Origin: Thiomicrorhabdus sp. Milos-T2 | Lineage (GTDB): Bacteria; Pseudomonadota; Gammaproteobacteria; Thiomicrospirales; Thiomicrospiraceae | DNA: 64,000 nucleotides | Assembly: GCF_000702325.1 (NCBI RefSeq) | Contig: NZ_KL370891.1 | Span: forward strand, 1,879,306-1,943,305 | Reading direction: 5' to 3' | In this document: positions 27,583-37,687 of the stretch, piece by piece | Layout: every line of letters starts with the position of its first letter | How positions within the stretch are numbered: the first letter of the stretch is position 1 | Notes under the pieces: generated by a model | Told to the model about the DNA's origin: nothing | Seen by the model: the letters and a program-made list of their open reading frames with translations, nothing else | Databases searched by the model: none | Made by a program: the position numbers and the translations under genes

Positions 27583-28869
27583 ATGAAAGTATTGATTATT
27601 GGTGGCGGTGGCCGTGAACATGCCTTAGCTTGGAAAACCGCTCAAGCAAAAGAAGTTACCGAGGTATTTGTCGCTCCGGGTAATGCTGGGACAGCTATTG
27701 AACCCAACTTAACCAATGTAAATATTTCTGTTGAAGATATACCAGGCCTGGTAACTTTTGCACAGGAAAACAATATTGACCTAGCCATTGTTGGCCCTGA
27801 AATTCCTTTAGTATTAGGGGTAGTCGATGCGTTTTCTGAAGCCGGATTAAAATGCTTTGGCCCGACTGCAGGAGCGGCTCAATTAGAAGGATCAAAAGCC
27901 TTCTCTAAAGACTTCTTAGCTAAACACAATATTCCTACAGCAGAATATGAAGTATTTACCGAGATTGAACCCGCTCATACTTATTTAGAAAAAGTCGGCG
28001 TACCAATCGTAATTAAAGCGGATGGGCTTGCTGCAGGTAAAGGCGTTATTCTTGCCGAGACCATGCAAGAAGCTAAAGATGCTGTTTCTGATATGCTAGC
28101 GGGCAACAAGTTTGGCGACGCTGGTTCTCGTGTGGTTATTGAAGAATTTTTAGTTGGCGAAGAAGCAAGCTTTATCGTTATGGCTGACGGTAAACATGTT
28201 TTACCAATGGCCACTTCACAAGATCACAAAGCACGTAATGAAGGGGATACAGGCCCCAACACGGGTGGAATGGGAGCTTATACACCTGCTCCCGTTGTAA
28301 CTCGTGATATTCATAATCGCATTATGGAAACGGTTATTAATCCAACCATTGAAGGTATGGCCAAAGATGGTCTTCCTTACACCGGATTTTTATATGCAGG
28401 TGTCATGATTGATCGCAACGGTGTGCCTAAAGTTTTAGAATTTAATTGCCGTTTTGGTGACCCTGAAACACAACCGATTATGATGCGTTTAAAATCTGAC
28501 TTAGCCCCTTTATGTTTAGCGGCCATTGATGGCAAACTTGACCAAGTAACGGCTAAATGGGATTCTCGTGCTGCTTTAGGTGTGGTTATGGCCGCAGGCG
28601 GTTACCCTGACGATTACCGTAAAGCAGATGTAATTTCTGGTTTAGATAAAGCCAATGCAGCAGATTTAAAAGTCTTTCATGCGGGTACTAGCCTAAATGA
28701 AAACAATGAAGTCATTACTTCTGGTGGTCGTGTTATTTGCGTAACTGCTTTAGGTGAAAATGTTACTGCTGCGCAAAAACGAGCCTATGAAGGCGTTTCA
28801 ATGATTAACTGGGATGAAGTTTATTATCGAACAGATATTGGACATCGAGCAGTTGCACGTGAAAAATAG
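27583..28869 (+). CDS. purD: Phosphoribosylamine-glycine ligase
   Basis: PurD joins glycine to phosphoribosylamine, the second step of purine synthesis. The 428 residues begin MKVLIIGGGGREHALAWK, with the N-domain glycine loop. The ATP-grasp domain shows KADGLAAGKGVILAET, EEFLVGEEASFIVMADG, SQDHKARNEGDTGPNTGGMGAYTPAP and LEFNCRFGDPETQ. GAAGGA precedes the ATG. A 12-bp palindrome copy lies in the N domain as P-G-L-V. The leader carries a hairpin of about 120 bp, and a clear terminator follows. Confidence 0.97.
   Translation: MKVLIIGGGGREHALAWKTAQAKEVTEVFVAPGNAGTAIEPNLTNVNISVEDIPGLVTFAQENNIDLAIVGPEIPLVLGVVDAFSEAGLKCFGPTAGAAQLEGSKAFSKDFLAKHNIPTAEYEVFTEIEPAHTYLEKVGVPIVIKADGLAAGKGVILAETMQEAKDAVSDMLAGNKFGDAGSRVVIEEFLVGEEASFIVMADGKHVLPMATSQDHKARNEGDTGPNTGGMGAYTPAPVVTRDIHNRIMETVINPTIEGMAKDGLPYTGFLYAGVMIDRNGVPKVLEFNCRFGDPETQPIMMRLKSDLAPLCLAAIDGKLDQVTAKWDSRAALGVVMAAGGYPDDYRKADVISGLDKANAADLKVFHAGTSLNENNEVITSGGRVICVTALGENVTAAQKRAYEGVSMINWDEVYYRTDIGHRAVAREK
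27741..27752. repeat. 12-bp palindrome ACCAGGCCTGGT, copy 7 (in purD)
   Basis: Exact copy in purD; the frame ATA CCA GGC CTG GTA ACT gives I-P-G-L-V-T. Confidence 0.9.
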
Positions 28870-28900
28870 GTAATAATTCACTGTTTTTACCGCGTAAATT

Positions 28901-28924
28901 AAAGCACCTTCGGGTGCTTTTTTT
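28901..28924 (+). terminator. purD terminator
   Basis: AAAGCACC-TTCG-GGTGCTTT followed by T residues, 31 bp after purD. TTCG is a very stable tetraloop. Confidence 0.9.
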
Positions 28925-29106
28925 ATAGCTAAATATAGAGTATAGTTGAAGATATTACCGTTTAAAGAAATTTAAATTCTACTAAATTCATAGACATTTT
29001 TTATTTTTGTCTACAAATTTTTTGTCTACTAAATATAGCGTTATAGTCATTTTGGCCTATTTATCGCTTAAAGACTTATAACTTAAATTGAACACTTCAA
29101 TTTTTA

Positions 29107-29326
29107 GAGACCTTTGCACCCAAGGGCATAAACACGAGATAGGTGCGAAAGAAAAATGAGGGGGAATTTGCCTGATTGCGGCCAAAAACGCAGGGAATAG
29201 CTAGCTATTCGCAAGTTGTCGCCCAACGGAAGTACCCTTGGGGTACAACAAAAATCAGGTGAATTTTTACCCTCAAGGGGCACCTAGAACCATTTTTACT
29301 CGTGCATACTCTCGTGCAAAGGTCTC
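29107..29326. mobile_element. MITE-like element, copy 4 (long form with two inserts)
   Basis: This copy is 220 bp: the long form plus an insert of 16 bp near the left end (CCAAGGGCATAAACAC) and one of about 20 bp near the right end. Perfect 5-bp flanking duplication TTTTA, the same as copy 3. It ends 70 bp before the ComFB-like gene. Confidence 0.83.
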
Positions 29327-29395
29327 TTTTAATGTATATTTGAACAGCAGGAAGCAACAATGTATATTCCAGGAACCATCCGTAAGGAGGCTGTT

Positions 29396-29680
29396 ATGCC
29401 AATGGATAGCGTACATAATTATTTTGAACGCCTTGTCTTCAACGAAATAAACGAAAACTACTCTGACCAATTTGATGATAACAATGCCTTAGCAGACATG
29501 GCATGTATTGCATTAAACAGAATTCCTCCACGCTATATTCGTTACGATATTGATATGTCTTTTTATATGTCAGTAGAAGAACATATAGATGTAGAGAAAA
29601 AAGTTAGAAAAGCGGTTAGAAAAGCCTACAAAAAAGTTAAGCAGTTTGAATCTTTAAAAAACAACGAACAAACCGACTAG
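29396..29680 (+). CDS. ComFB-family protein (late competence / c-di-GMP-binding type)
   Basis: This is a small protein of the ComFB family, 94 residues from the ATG at 29396. The upstream TAAGGAGG, five bases away, is an almost perfect ribosome site and decides this start over the ATG at 29360. The conserved blocks are VHNYFERLVFNEI, NALADMACIALNRIPPRYIRYDIDMSFYMSVEEH and the basic tail KVRKAVRKAYKKVKQFE. ComFB was named from the Bacillus competence operon, and some cyanobacterial members bind cyclic di-nucleotides. Its role here is not known. It shares a terminator region with convergent clpB. Confidence 0.8.
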   Translation: MPMDSVHNYFERLVFNEINENYSDQFDDNNALADMACIALNRIPPRYIRYDIDMSFYMSVEEHIDVEKKVRKAVRKAYKKVKQFESLKNNEQTD

Positions 29681-29813
29681 CTAAAAAGCAGGCTCCAAGC
29701 CAATAATTGACTTAAGACGCTGAATATTGAGCATCTAAATCATTCTATTTAAATGCTCATTCTTAATTTAAAAACATTACGGCTGACACTTTCGGCTAAA
29801 GAGTTTTTAACTC

Positions 29814-29846
29814 AAAAAAAAACCGCTTTTTATAGCGGTTTTTTTT
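29814..29846. terminator. Bidirectional terminator between ComFB gene and clpB
   Basis: AACCGCT-TTTTAT-AGCGGTT flanked by A9 and T8, serving two convergent genes. Confidence 0.88.
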
Positions 29847-29885
29847 GCCTATTTTAAATGGCATAGCTTAATATCAAAGACAGGT

Positions 29886-32456
29886 TTAACTAAAAACAAT
29901 CTCTCCATCTTTTAAAGCAATAATCACCCTTGAACCAGCAAGATAATCACCATGCAAGATTTTTTGCGCAAGCGGGTTTTCAACACGTTGTTGAATAACA
30001 CGTTTTAATGGTCTTGCACCAAATACTGGGTCAAATCCAGCTTCGCCTAATAAATCTAAGGCTTCATCGCTAATCTCCATACCAATATCTGCATCAGCCA
30101 ATCGGCTTCGCAAACTTTGTAATTGAATATTGGCAATAGAACGAATCTGCTCTTTTCCAAGCGGATGGAACACCACAATATCATCAATACGATTGATAAA
30201 CTCTGGCCTAAAGTAATCACCTACCACGTCCATAACATCAGCTTTCATTTCATCGTAAGTCGCTTTTCCTGCTTTCTCTTGAATCACTTGTGAGCCTAAG
30301 TTAGAAGTCATCACAATTACCGTATTTTTAAAGTCTACCGTTCGCCCTTGTCCGTCAGTTAAACGCCCATCATCTAATACTTGTAACAAAATATTAAATA
30401 CATCCGGGTGAGCTTTTTCAACCTCATCTAATAAAATCACAGAATAAGGTTTACGACGAACCGCTTCGGTTAAATAACCACCTTGTTCATAACCCACATA
30501 ACCAGGAGGTGCGCCCACTAAACGGGCAACAGAATGTTTTTCCATAAACTCAGACATATCAATACGAACAATGGCATCTTGAGTATCAAACAAAAAGTCT
30601 GCTAATGCTTTAGTGAGCTCTGTTTTACCCACTCCCGTTGGCCCTAAGAACAAGAATGAACCATTAGGTCTATTTGGATCTGACAGGCCTGCTCGAGATC
30701 GACGAATGGCATCTGAAACCGATTTAACGGCTTCTGTTTGCCCAATAACATTTTTACTTAGCGCCTCTTCCATTCGCAATAACTTATCACGCTCGCCTTC
30801 CATCATTCTAGATACCGGGATTCCCGTCCAACGAGCAACCACTTCGGCGATTTCTTCTTCCGTTACCTTATTCCGTAAAAGATGAGAACTCTCTTCATTT
30901 TCAACTTCATTTTCTGCGACTTCTGCCGCTTGAATTTTAGCTTCTAAATCAGGAATCTTACCGTACTGAATTTCTGACATTTTGGCTAAATTACCCGCAC
31001 GGCGAGCCGTTTCCAGCTCGATTCTAGCGGCTTCTAACTGCTCTTTAAATTGCTGAGCGCCTTGTAAAGCCGCTTTATCTTTTTTCCAAATTTCTTCTAA
31101 ATCTGAATACTCTTTTTCCAAAGATTGAATCTCATCTTGAAGAATGGCTAAACGTTTTTTAGAAGCGTCATCTTTCTCTTTTTTAAGCGCAACCTGTTCA
31201 ATTTTTAATTGAATTAAACGACGGTCTAGTTTATCCATAACCTCAGGTTTTGAATCAATCTCCATACGAATACGAGAAGCCGCTTCATCAATTAAGTCAA
31301 TGGCTTTATCGGGTAGCTGTCGGTCAGTAATATAACGTTGTGACAAGGTCGCTGCAGCAACAATTGCAGGGTCAGTAATATCTACCCCGTGATGCACTTC
31401 ATAACGCTCTTTTAAACCACGCAAAATGGCAATGGTATCTTGCTCAGTTGGCTCATCCACCAATACCTTCTGAAAACGTCGTTCCAAGGCGGCATCTTTT
31501 TCAATATTTTCACGATATTCGTCTAAGGTCGTTGCCCCAATACAGTGTAAAGCCCCTCTTGCTAGAGCAGGTTTTAGCATGTTACCGGCATCCATTGAAC
31601 CTTCTGTTTTACCCGCGCCAACCATGGTGTGAATTTCATCAATAAACAGAATGACCTGTCCTTCTTGCTTTTCAAGATCTTTTAATAAAGATTTCAAACG
31701 CTCTTCAAACTCACCACGGTATTTTGCACCCGCTAACAGGCCTGCTAAATCTAATGAAAGCAATCTTTTGTTCTTTAAACCTTCAGGCACTTCACCGTTA
31801 ATAATACGTTGTGCTAGACCTTCCACAATGGCGGTTTTACCCACACCTGGCTCACCGATTAATACGGGGTTATTTTTGGTACGTCGTTGTAAAACTTGCA
31901 CGGCTCGACGAATCTCATCATCACGTCCAATGACAGGGTCTAACTTACCTTCTTCTGCTTGAGCCGTTAAATCTACGGTATATTTATCTAACGCTTGACG
32001 GTTCTCTTCTGCATTTTGTTCTTGCACGGTTTCACCTCCTCGAACTTGTTGAATTGCTTGATTAATGACCTCACTATTCGCCCCCGCTTTTTTAAAAAGA
32101 CTGGCAGCGATATCTGATGTTTCTAATAAAGCAACATAAAACAACTCACTGGCGATATAAGCATCACCATTTTTTTGAGCTTGTTTATCCATTAGATTTA
32201 AAACATTAGCAGACTGTTGAGATAACTGAACGTTGCCTCCAGCCCCTGAAACCTTGGGTAAACTTTCAATCTTTTCTGATAACGTCTTTTTCAAAAGCGG
32301 TACATTAACTTTAGCTAGCTGCATTAAATCTGCTGACTCTTCCAGCAAAGACGCTAAAATATGCACTGGCTCAATAAACTGATTGTCTTTACCTACGGCC
32401 AAAGACTGTGCTTGACCTAAAACGCTTTGAAACTGAGTAGTAAATTTGTCCATCAT
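29886..32456 (-). CDS. clpB: ATP-dependent disaggregase ClpB
   Basis: ClpB works with DnaK to pull apart protein aggregates after stress. ATG at 32456 lies ten bases after AAGGAG and gives 856 residues (857 in E. coli). An N-terminal repeat domain is followed by AAA-1 with Walker [10 protein letters not shown] (about 203), then the long M-domain coiled coil (about 405-525), and AAA-2 with GPTGVGKTE (about 605) and [27 protein letters not shown]. The pore loops [10 protein letters not shown] and GYVGYEQGG are present. It is a single transcription unit. Confidence 0.97.
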   Translation of the reverse strand: MMDKFTTQFQSVLGQAQSLAVGKDNQFIEPVHILASLLEESADLMQLAKVNVPLLKKTLSEKIESLPKVSGAGGNVQLSQQSANVLNLMDKQAQKNGDAYIASELFYVALLETSDIAASLFKKAGANSEVINQAIQQVRGGETVQEQNAEENRQALDKYTVDLTAQAEEGKLDPVIGRDDEIRRAVQVLQRRTKNNPVLIGEPGVGKTAIVEGLAQRIINGEVPEGLKNKRLLSLDLAGLLAGAKYRGEFEERLKSLLKDLEKQEGQVILFIDEIHTMVGAGKTEGSMDAGNMLKPALARGALHCIGATTLDEYRENIEKDAALERRFQKVLVDEPTEQDTIAILRGLKERYEVHHGVDITDPAIVAAATLSQRYITDRQLPDKAIDLIDEAASRIRMEIDSKPEVMDKLDRRLIQLKIEQVALKKEKDDASKKRLAILQDEIQSLEKEYSDLEEIWKKDKAALQGAQQFKEQLEAARIELETARRAGNLAKMSEIQYGKIPDLEAKIQAAEVAENEVENEESSHLLRNKVTEEEIAEVVARWTGIPVSRMMEGERDKLLRMEEALSKNVIGQTEAVKSVSDAIRRSRAGLSDPNRPNGSFLFLGPTGVGKTELTKALADFLFDTQDAIVRIDMSEFMEKHSVARLVGAPPGYVGYEQGGYLTEAVRRKPYSVILLDEVEKAHPDVFNILLQVLDDGRLTDGQGRTVDFKNTVIVMTSNLGSQVIQEKAGKATYDEMKADVMDVVGDYFRPEFINRIDDIVVFHPLGKEQIRSIANIQLQSLRSRLADADIGMEISDEALDLLGEAGFDPVFGARPLKRVIQQRVENPLAQKILHGDYLAGSRVIIALKDGEIVFS

Positions 32457-32581
32457 TATTGGCAAACTCCTTAATATAATCTTTATAACTACCTAAAATA
32501 TAGGGATAATATTTTTACATTCAAGCCAATATATTTTATAAATTTACTTTTTTGCTTATTAAATTAACAATAATTGATTAT

Positions 32582-32740
32582 GAGACCTTTACACGAGAGT
32601 ATGTACAAGTAAAAATGGTTAAAATTCACCTTATTTTTGTTGAAAAACTTGCGAATAGCTAGCTATTCCCTGCATTTTCCGCCGCAATAAGGTAAATTTT
32701 TCCTCATTTTTCTTTCGCACCTATCTCGTGCAAAGATCTC
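32582..32740. mobile_element. MITE-like element, copy 5 (short form, inverted)
   Basis: This copy is 159 bp and very similar to copy 2. The ends differ from the consensus at single bases (TTTACAC at the left, AAGATCTC at the right). The flanks ATTAT/ATTAA match at four of five positions. It lies upstream of clpB and of the YdcF-like gene, which are divergent. Confidence 0.82.
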
Positions 32741-32810
32741 ATTAAGATTAATTTCACGCTTTCAGGTGCGAATTTACACTGCAACGCTATAAAAATAGGA
32801 ATTTACCCTA

Positions 32811-33683
32811 ATGGATGAACTTTTTTTTCTTGCCTCTAAAATAGGTTGGGCCTTTTTGAGCCCGGGTAATTTATTAGTGTTTGCCTTTTTCTTAGGTGCC
32901 GTATTTTTACTTTTTAATAATTTTAGAGCAGCCAAAAAGATTTTAGTTCCCACTTCACTTATCGCCTTTGTGTTAATGGCTTACCCGGTGAGTGATTATT
33001 TAATGCAACCCTTAGAGAGCCGTTTTAGCGTACCCAAGGAAATGCCTGAAAACATTGACGGTATTATTATTTTAGGTGGCGGTGAAGATTTAAAACGCTC
33101 TATAAGTTGGGAGATTGCTGAACTCGGAATGGCAGGTGATCGTTATATTGGTACGGCAAGCTTGGCTAGCGAATATCCAAATGTTCCCGTTATTTTTACA
33201 GGTGGAAGCGGTTCTTTAACATTACAAAGCACAGATGGCGAAGGGGCTTTAGCGCGCAAGATTTTAACGACTATTGGGATTGATTCTGAACGTTTAATTA
33301 TTGAATCACAGTCAAGAAATACCTATGAAAATTTTAAATACACCAAACCGCTACTACCGAAGCCAAAAGGCCACTATTTGTTAGTGACATCCGCCTTTCA
33401 TATGCCAAGAGCTGTAGGTATTGCTAGAATGCAAGGCGTAAATGTCATTCCTTATCCTGTGGATTATCGAACCAATTCAGATGAACTACGCCTATTTGAT
33501 TTTGATTTATTTGACCACTTAAAGGCTCTAGAACCTGCGTGGCGTGAGTGGATAGGTTTAACGGTATATTATTTAACCGGTAAAACAGATCATTGGTTCC
33601 CTAAACCTGGTGAGGTCTCATTAACGGGCTCTACAAAAACAATAGAGGGGTTTTATTCTGATGACGTTAATAAAGACTTTTAA
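32811..33683 (+). CDS. YdcF/ElyC-family (DUF218) membrane protein
   Basis: The protein has 290 residues. Two N-terminal membrane helices (about 10-36 and 42-62) precede a DUF218 domain. That domain opens with IDGIIILGGGEDLKRS and continues VPVIFTGGSG, then GIDSERLIIESQSRNTYENFKYTKPLL, and ends LLVTSAFHMPRAVGIARMQGVNVIPYPVDY. This matches the ElyC/YdcF group; E. coli ElyC affects cell-envelope synthesis and undecaprenyl-phosphate use. The exact activity is not known. It faces clpB across a MITE copy and converges on hemN. Confidence 0.85.
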   Translation: MDELFFLASKIGWAFLSPGNLLVFAFFLGAVFLLFNNFRAAKKILVPTSLIAFVLMAYPVSDYLMQPLESRFSVPKEMPENIDGIIILGGGEDLKRSISWEIAELGMAGDRYIGTASLASEYPNVPVIFTGGSGSLTLQSTDGEGALARKILTTIGIDSERLIIESQSRNTYENFKYTKPLLPKPKGHYLLVTSAFHMPRAVGIARMQGVNVIPYPVDYRTNSDELRLFDFDLFDHLKALEPAWREWIGLTVYYLTGKTDHWFPKPGEVSLTGSTKTIEGFYSDDVNKDF

Positions 33684-33705
33684 GAAGCTCAAAACTTAAC
33701 GTTCT

Positions 33706-33717
33706 ACCAGGCCTGGT
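33706..33717. repeat. 12-bp palindrome ACCAGGCCTGGT, copy 8
   Basis: Exact copy between the convergent YdcF-like and hemN genes; extended symmetry TTCTACC...GGTAGAA. Confidence 0.9.
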
Positions 33718-33801
33718 AGAATTGAAGCTGGCATCATTTTGAATGCAGCATAAAAGTAGCGCTTTGCATTTAGTGGTGCAATGTGGTGCAAAGCTTTTAA
33801 T

Positions 33802-35184
33802 TTAAATAACTTTAGAGAATCGATTAGCCGTTCCCGCTTTTAAATAAGCATCAAATACCATGCAAATGTTACGAATTAACAATCTCCCTTTTGCAGTGAT
33901 ATAAATATCTTCATCATTAAGTGTGAGTAACCCATCTTCTGCCATTTGTACTAAATTATTGAGTTCTGTGGCAAAGTATTCCTTAAAACGAATATTCCAT
34001 TGCTTATCAATTGTGGCGAAATTTAGATGAAAATGGCTAATTAATCGAGTAATAACATCACGTCTAAGTTCATCATCCTCAGTGAGTTTTACGCCTCTAA
34101 AAACGGCTAAATCTCCGGCATCAATGGCCTCATAATATTCAGCTAAACTTTTTCGATTTTGAGCATAGGTGTTATTGATTAAAGAGATTGAAGTCGCTCC
34201 CATTCCTACTAAATCGCACTCTGCATGCGTTGAATAACCCTGAAAGTTTCTGTAAAGCGTTTCATTTTTCTGGGCAATGGCAAGCTCATCGTCTGGTTTT
34301 GCAAAATGGTCCATACCAATATAAACGTAACCGGCTTCTAATAAACGTTCGGTTGAGGCATGCAGAATAGCTAATTTTTCATCTGCCGATGGCATATCCG
34401 CTTCATTCATTTTCTTTTGGGTGGGAAACATGCTTGGCATGTGAGCATAATTAAAGATTGAGAAACGATCTGGCTCAGCTTCTAGCACTTTATCTAAAGT
34501 ATGAATAAAACTTTTTTCTGTTTGCAAGGGTAAGCCATAAATCAAATCGACATTCACAGACATAAACCCAGCTTCTCGCGCGCCTTCTAGCACTTCAAAG
34601 GTCTCAGCTTGAGTTTGAATACGATTGACCGCCTTTTGCACCGCTGGGTCAAAATCTTGCACCCCTAAGCTCATACGATTAAAGCCCAGTTCACGCAATA
34701 ACTTAACCGATTCACGATTTGATTCACGCGGATCAATTTCAATAGAATACTCACCTGAATCATCATCGTATAAATTAAAATGTTCACGCGTTTTTTCTAT
34801 TAATTGACGCATTTCATCATTATTAATAAAGGTAGGAGTGCCTCCCCCTAAGTGTAATTGTTCTACTTTCCGAGTGGTGTCATACAACTCAGATTGCATT
34901 TCAATCTCTTTAAACAGGCGGTCTAAATACGGAGTGGTTTTTGAACGGTCTCTTGTCCAAACTTTATTACAGGCACAAAAGAAACAGACGGTATCACAAA
35001 AAGGAATATGATAATAAAGTGATAAGCCTCTTCCCGTTTCATTACTTCTCTGGGCTGCTTGCTTGTAATCGGCAATACCAAACGCTTCATCAAACTGAAC
35101 TGCCGTAGGGTAAGAGGTGTAACGTGGACCAGATTGGTTGTAACGTTTAATTAACGCTTCATCAAATTGAATATTCTGTTCCAT
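33802..35184 (-). CDS. hemN: Oxygen-independent coproporphyrinogen III oxidase
   Basis: HemN decarboxylates coproporphyrinogen III to protoporphyrinogen IX without oxygen, using radical SAM chemistry. At 460 residues it is the full HemN length. The radical SAM cluster motif C-x3-C-x2-C is at Cys 63, 67 and 70 (HIPFCDTVCFFCACNK). Next come LHLGGGTPTFINNDEM, SIEIDPRE and RMSLGVQDFDPAVQKAVNRIQ, then the C-terminal HemN domain with GYSTHAECDLVGMGATSIS. HemN points to growth at low oxygen. It is a monocistronic unit, convergent with the YdcF-like gene. Confidence 0.96.
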   Translation of the reverse strand: MEQNIQFDEALIKRYNQSGPRYTSYPTAVQFDEAFGIADYKQAAQRSNETGRGLSLYYHIPFCDTVCFFCACNKVWTRDRSKTTPYLDRLFKEIEMQSELYDTTRKVEQLHLGGGTPTFINNDEMRQLIEKTREHFNLYDDDSGEYSIEIDPRESNRESVKLLRELGFNRMSLGVQDFDPAVQKAVNRIQTQAETFEVLEGAREAGFMSVNVDLIYGLPLQTEKSFIHTLDKVLEAEPDRFSIFNYAHMPSMFPTQKKMNEADMPSADEKLAILHASTERLLEAGYVYIGMDHFAKPDDELAIAQKNETLYRNFQGYSTHAECDLVGMGATSISLINNTYAQNRKSLAEYYEAIDAGDLAVFRGVKLTEDDELRRDVITRLISHFHLNFATIDKQWNIRFKEYFATELNNLVQMAEDGLLTLNDEDIYITAKGRLLIRNICMVFDAYLKAGTANRFSKVI

Positions 35185-35461
35185 TATTCATTCCTATTCT
35201 TTGGGTTTATTCCGAATTTATCGCTTTGGATTATATGCACTTTAAACTGCATGCACTTTCAAACTGTATGTACTTTCTAAGGCTCAGAATATTAATCGAT
35301 ATGCCTTATTTAAAAGTTAATCTCCCTCAAGTGTTTGTGCATTAACGCCACTACGGCCATTTTGTTTAGCAGGCTAAGTTGTTATCCCTGAAGTTGTTGT
35401 CCCTGAAGTTTTTATACCTTAGGAGATTTTTGCATGACCGATGCCTGCATAATTAATTTCA

Positions 35462-37687
35462 TTAAGATTTTCTCAATAACCAGGCCTGGTGAATTTTGCT
35501 ATTTCTTTGAAAATCCCTTGGCATTGTTTTCTGGGTAATATTTTCAATGGTCAAATTTTCCAACATCTCTGTGTCTAATTTAAATTTACGTAAATTATTG
35601 GAGAACACTAGGGTTCCGCCTGGATTCAACAGCTTCATAGTTTGATTAATTAAGGCGACATGGTCACGCTGAATATCTAAGGTGCCTTCCATTCGTTTTG
35701 AGGTAGAAAACGACGGAGGATCTAAAAAGATAACATCAAAAGTAGAACTTGGATTTTCACTCTCTTTAGATAACCAATCTAAAACATCCGCCTGTAAAAA
35801 CTTATGCTGCCCACTGGCTTGTTGATTATGAGTTAAATTATGAGCTAAGTTATGAGCTAAGTTATGCTCTGCCCAATATAGATAGGTTTTAGACATATCA
35901 ACACTTAAACTGCTTTTAGCTCCCATTACTGCCGCTTCAACCGTTGCGGTTGCGGTATAGCAAAATAGATTTAACAGACTTTTACCATGAGATTTTTGTG
36001 CCACTAAAGCACGCACATCACGGTGATCTAAAAACAGGCCGGTATCCAAATAATCGGTAAAATTCACACGAATTTTTGCTCCGTTTTCAATAATCGTATG
36101 AAAATCACGGCTATCATCTAGCTTTTCATATTGAGAGCTACCCGACTGACGACTGCGCACTTTAAAAATAATTTGGTCAACGGGTACCGTTGGAAAAACC
36201 GTTGGTAAAGCGGATAAGGCTTCATGCAAACGTTTTTTAGCTTTGGCTTTGTCCACAGTTTTAGGTGCAGCATATTCATTAACAATTAACCATTCACCCG
36301 CATCTTCGGTTTCATAAAAATCGACAGAAATAGCATATTCAGGTAAATCAGCATCATAAACACGATACGCAAAAATTTCTTGGTTTTTGGCCCATTTACG
36401 TAGTGGCTTTAAGTTCTTTTTAATACGGTTAGCAACCATCACAGCACCCGCAGAAGTCGACATTTCAGGCATTACATTATTAACTTCTTGTACTAAATTA
36501 GCGCCACCTTTTACAGAAGGTTCACAGTGATACTCTGGCGTAATAACAAAACGGAATAACTTGCATTCCATAGCCCCATTAAAGAAGTTATGGCTACGTT
36601 TAGCTTTTAAACCCAGGTACATTCCCAATTCCGGGTTACACGTTAATACCACTCCTTGCCAACCCTCAAACTCATTTTTTAAATAAGTTCCCAAGGCTTT
36701 ATAAACCGTTTTAACTTCTTCAATTTCACCTAAACGCTCACCGTATGGTGGGTTTGAAATAACCAGGCCTGGTTGCCAATCGCCCCAACGTCTACCCTGT
36801 TCAACCGTCATTTGTTTAATTTCAATTGAATCCAAATAACCCGCATTATGAATCGCCTCTTCGGCAATATCTAAAGATTTGTGTGATGAATCAGAACCAT
36901 AAATATCTGGTAAATTTCGTAAACCTTCCGCTTCACGTTCTTCGGCTTCATCAATTAAGCTATTCCAAAGTTTACTGTCGTGCTGCTTCCAAGTATGAAC
37001 TAACATGTGATTAGCTTTTTCTAACCCTGGAGCTAAATCAGAGGCCATCATCGCCGCTTCAACTAAAAACGTTCCTGAGCCACACATAGGGTCATACAAA
37101 CAACCACCCTGTTTAGCAATTTCTGGCCAGCCCGCACGCATTAGCAGCGCAGCAGCAACGTTTTCTTTTAAGGGTGCCTTAACTTGCTGCCCTTCACGGT
37201 AACCACGTTTGTGTAAACTGTAACCCACTAAATCAATACTTAAGGTCAATTTATTACGATTTAAATGTCCATGCACTCTTAAGTCTGGGTCTTCCGTATC
37301 TACCTTAGGGCGATTATTGGTAATGCCTCTAAAGTAATCAACAATACCGTCTTTAATTTTTAATGCGCCGTAATGACTATGGTCTATTCCCATGCCTTTA
37401 CCAGAAAACGAGACCGCGAATGAACCGAATTCATCCATATGGGTTTGCCAATCAACCGTTGCTACTTGCTCAGTCAACTCTTCTTGAGTCTCAAGCTCTG
37501 CATCTAATACCGTCACAAATACTCGGTTTGCCAAACGTGACCACAAACAACTCCGATAACCAACCTCTAAATCACCTTCAAAAGTCACGCCTCTAGGCTG
37601 TGCTTTTACTTCAGTTGCACCAAAAGACATTAACTCTTCTCTTAGTAATTCACTTAAACCGCCTGGCGCGGTGGCAAAAAATTTCAT
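35462..37687 (-). CDS. rlmL: Bifunctional 23S rRNA methyltransferase RlmKL
   Basis: This fused enzyme methylates G2445 (RlmL half) and G2069 (RlmK half) of 23S rRNA. It has 741 residues; E. coli has 702. The THUMP RNA-binding domain is at about 45-165. The RlmL domain has YDPMCGSGTFLVEAAMMA and ISNPPYGERLG (about 309). The RlmK domain has GLFLDHRDVRALVAQ, LLNLFCYTATATVEAA and DVIFLDPPSFSTSKRMEGTLD. A short HNLA repeat (35825-35868) lengthens the helix after the second SAM motif. It carries two copies of the 12-bp palindrome. Confidence 0.95.
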   Translation of the reverse strand: MKFFATAPGGLSELLREELMSFGATEVKAQPRGVTFEGDLEVGYRSCLWSRLANRVFVTVLDAELETQEELTEQVATVDWQTHMDEFGSFAVSFSGKGMGIDHSHYGALKIKDGIVDYFRGITNNRPKVDTEDPDLRVHGHLNRNKLTLSIDLVGYSLHKRGYREGQQVKAPLKENVAAALLMRAGWPEIAKQGGCLYDPMCGSGTFLVEAAMMASDLAPGLEKANHMLVHTWKQHDSKLWNSLIDEAEEREAEGLRNLPDIYGSDSSHKSLDIAEEAIHNAGYLDSIEIKQMTVEQGRRWGDWQPGLVISNPPYGERLGEIEEVKTVYKALGTYLKNEFEGWQGVVLTCNPELGMYLGLKAKRSHNFFNGAMECKLFRFVITPEYHCEPSVKGGANLVQEVNNVMPEMSTSAGAVMVANRIKKNLKPLRKWAKNQEIFAYRVYDADLPEYAISVDFYETEDAGEWLIVNEYAAPKTVDKAKAKKRLHEALSALPTVFPTVPVDQIIFKVRSRQSGSSQYEKLDDSRDFHTIIENGAKIRVNFTDYLDTGLFLDHRDVRALVAQKSHGKSLLNLFCYTATATVEAAVMGAKSSLSVDMSKTYLYWAEHNLAHNLAHNLTHNQQASGQHKFLQADVLDWLSKESENPSSTFDVIFLDPPSFSTSKRMEGTLDIQRDHVALINQTMKLLNPGGTLVFSNNLRKFKLDTEMLENLTIENITQKTMPRDFQRNSKIHQAWLLRKS
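35479..35490. repeat. 12-bp palindrome ACCAGGCCTGGT, copy 9 (3' end of rlmKL)
   Basis: Exact copy in the last codons of rlmKL. Here the frame differs from other coding copies: CAC CAG GCC TGG TTA gives H-Q-A-W-L. Confidence 0.9.
35825..35868 (-). repeat. In-frame 12-bp tandem repeat in rlmKL (HNLA)n
   Basis: On the plus strand TTATGAGCTAAG repeats with small changes, coding HNLAHNLAHNLTHN on the minus strand. The unit is four codons, so changes in number keep the frame. Confidence 0.8.
36762..36773. repeat. 12-bp palindrome ACCAGGCCTGGT, copy 10 (in rlmKL)
   Basis: Exact copy; reads Q-P-G-L-V directly before the NPPYG catalytic motif of the RlmL half. Confidence 0.9.

Noticed and set aside
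33761-33794. GCTTTGCA...TGCAAAGC inverted repeat before the hemN 3' end as a MITE copy
   Set aside because: Only eight bases per arm, no family centre and no flanking duplication; it may be a weak hemN terminator.
35185-35461. Short direct repeats (GTTGTTATCCCTGAAG, GCACTTT) upstream of hemN
   Set aside because: Too short and imperfect to call an element; I saw no gene or clear promoter in them.
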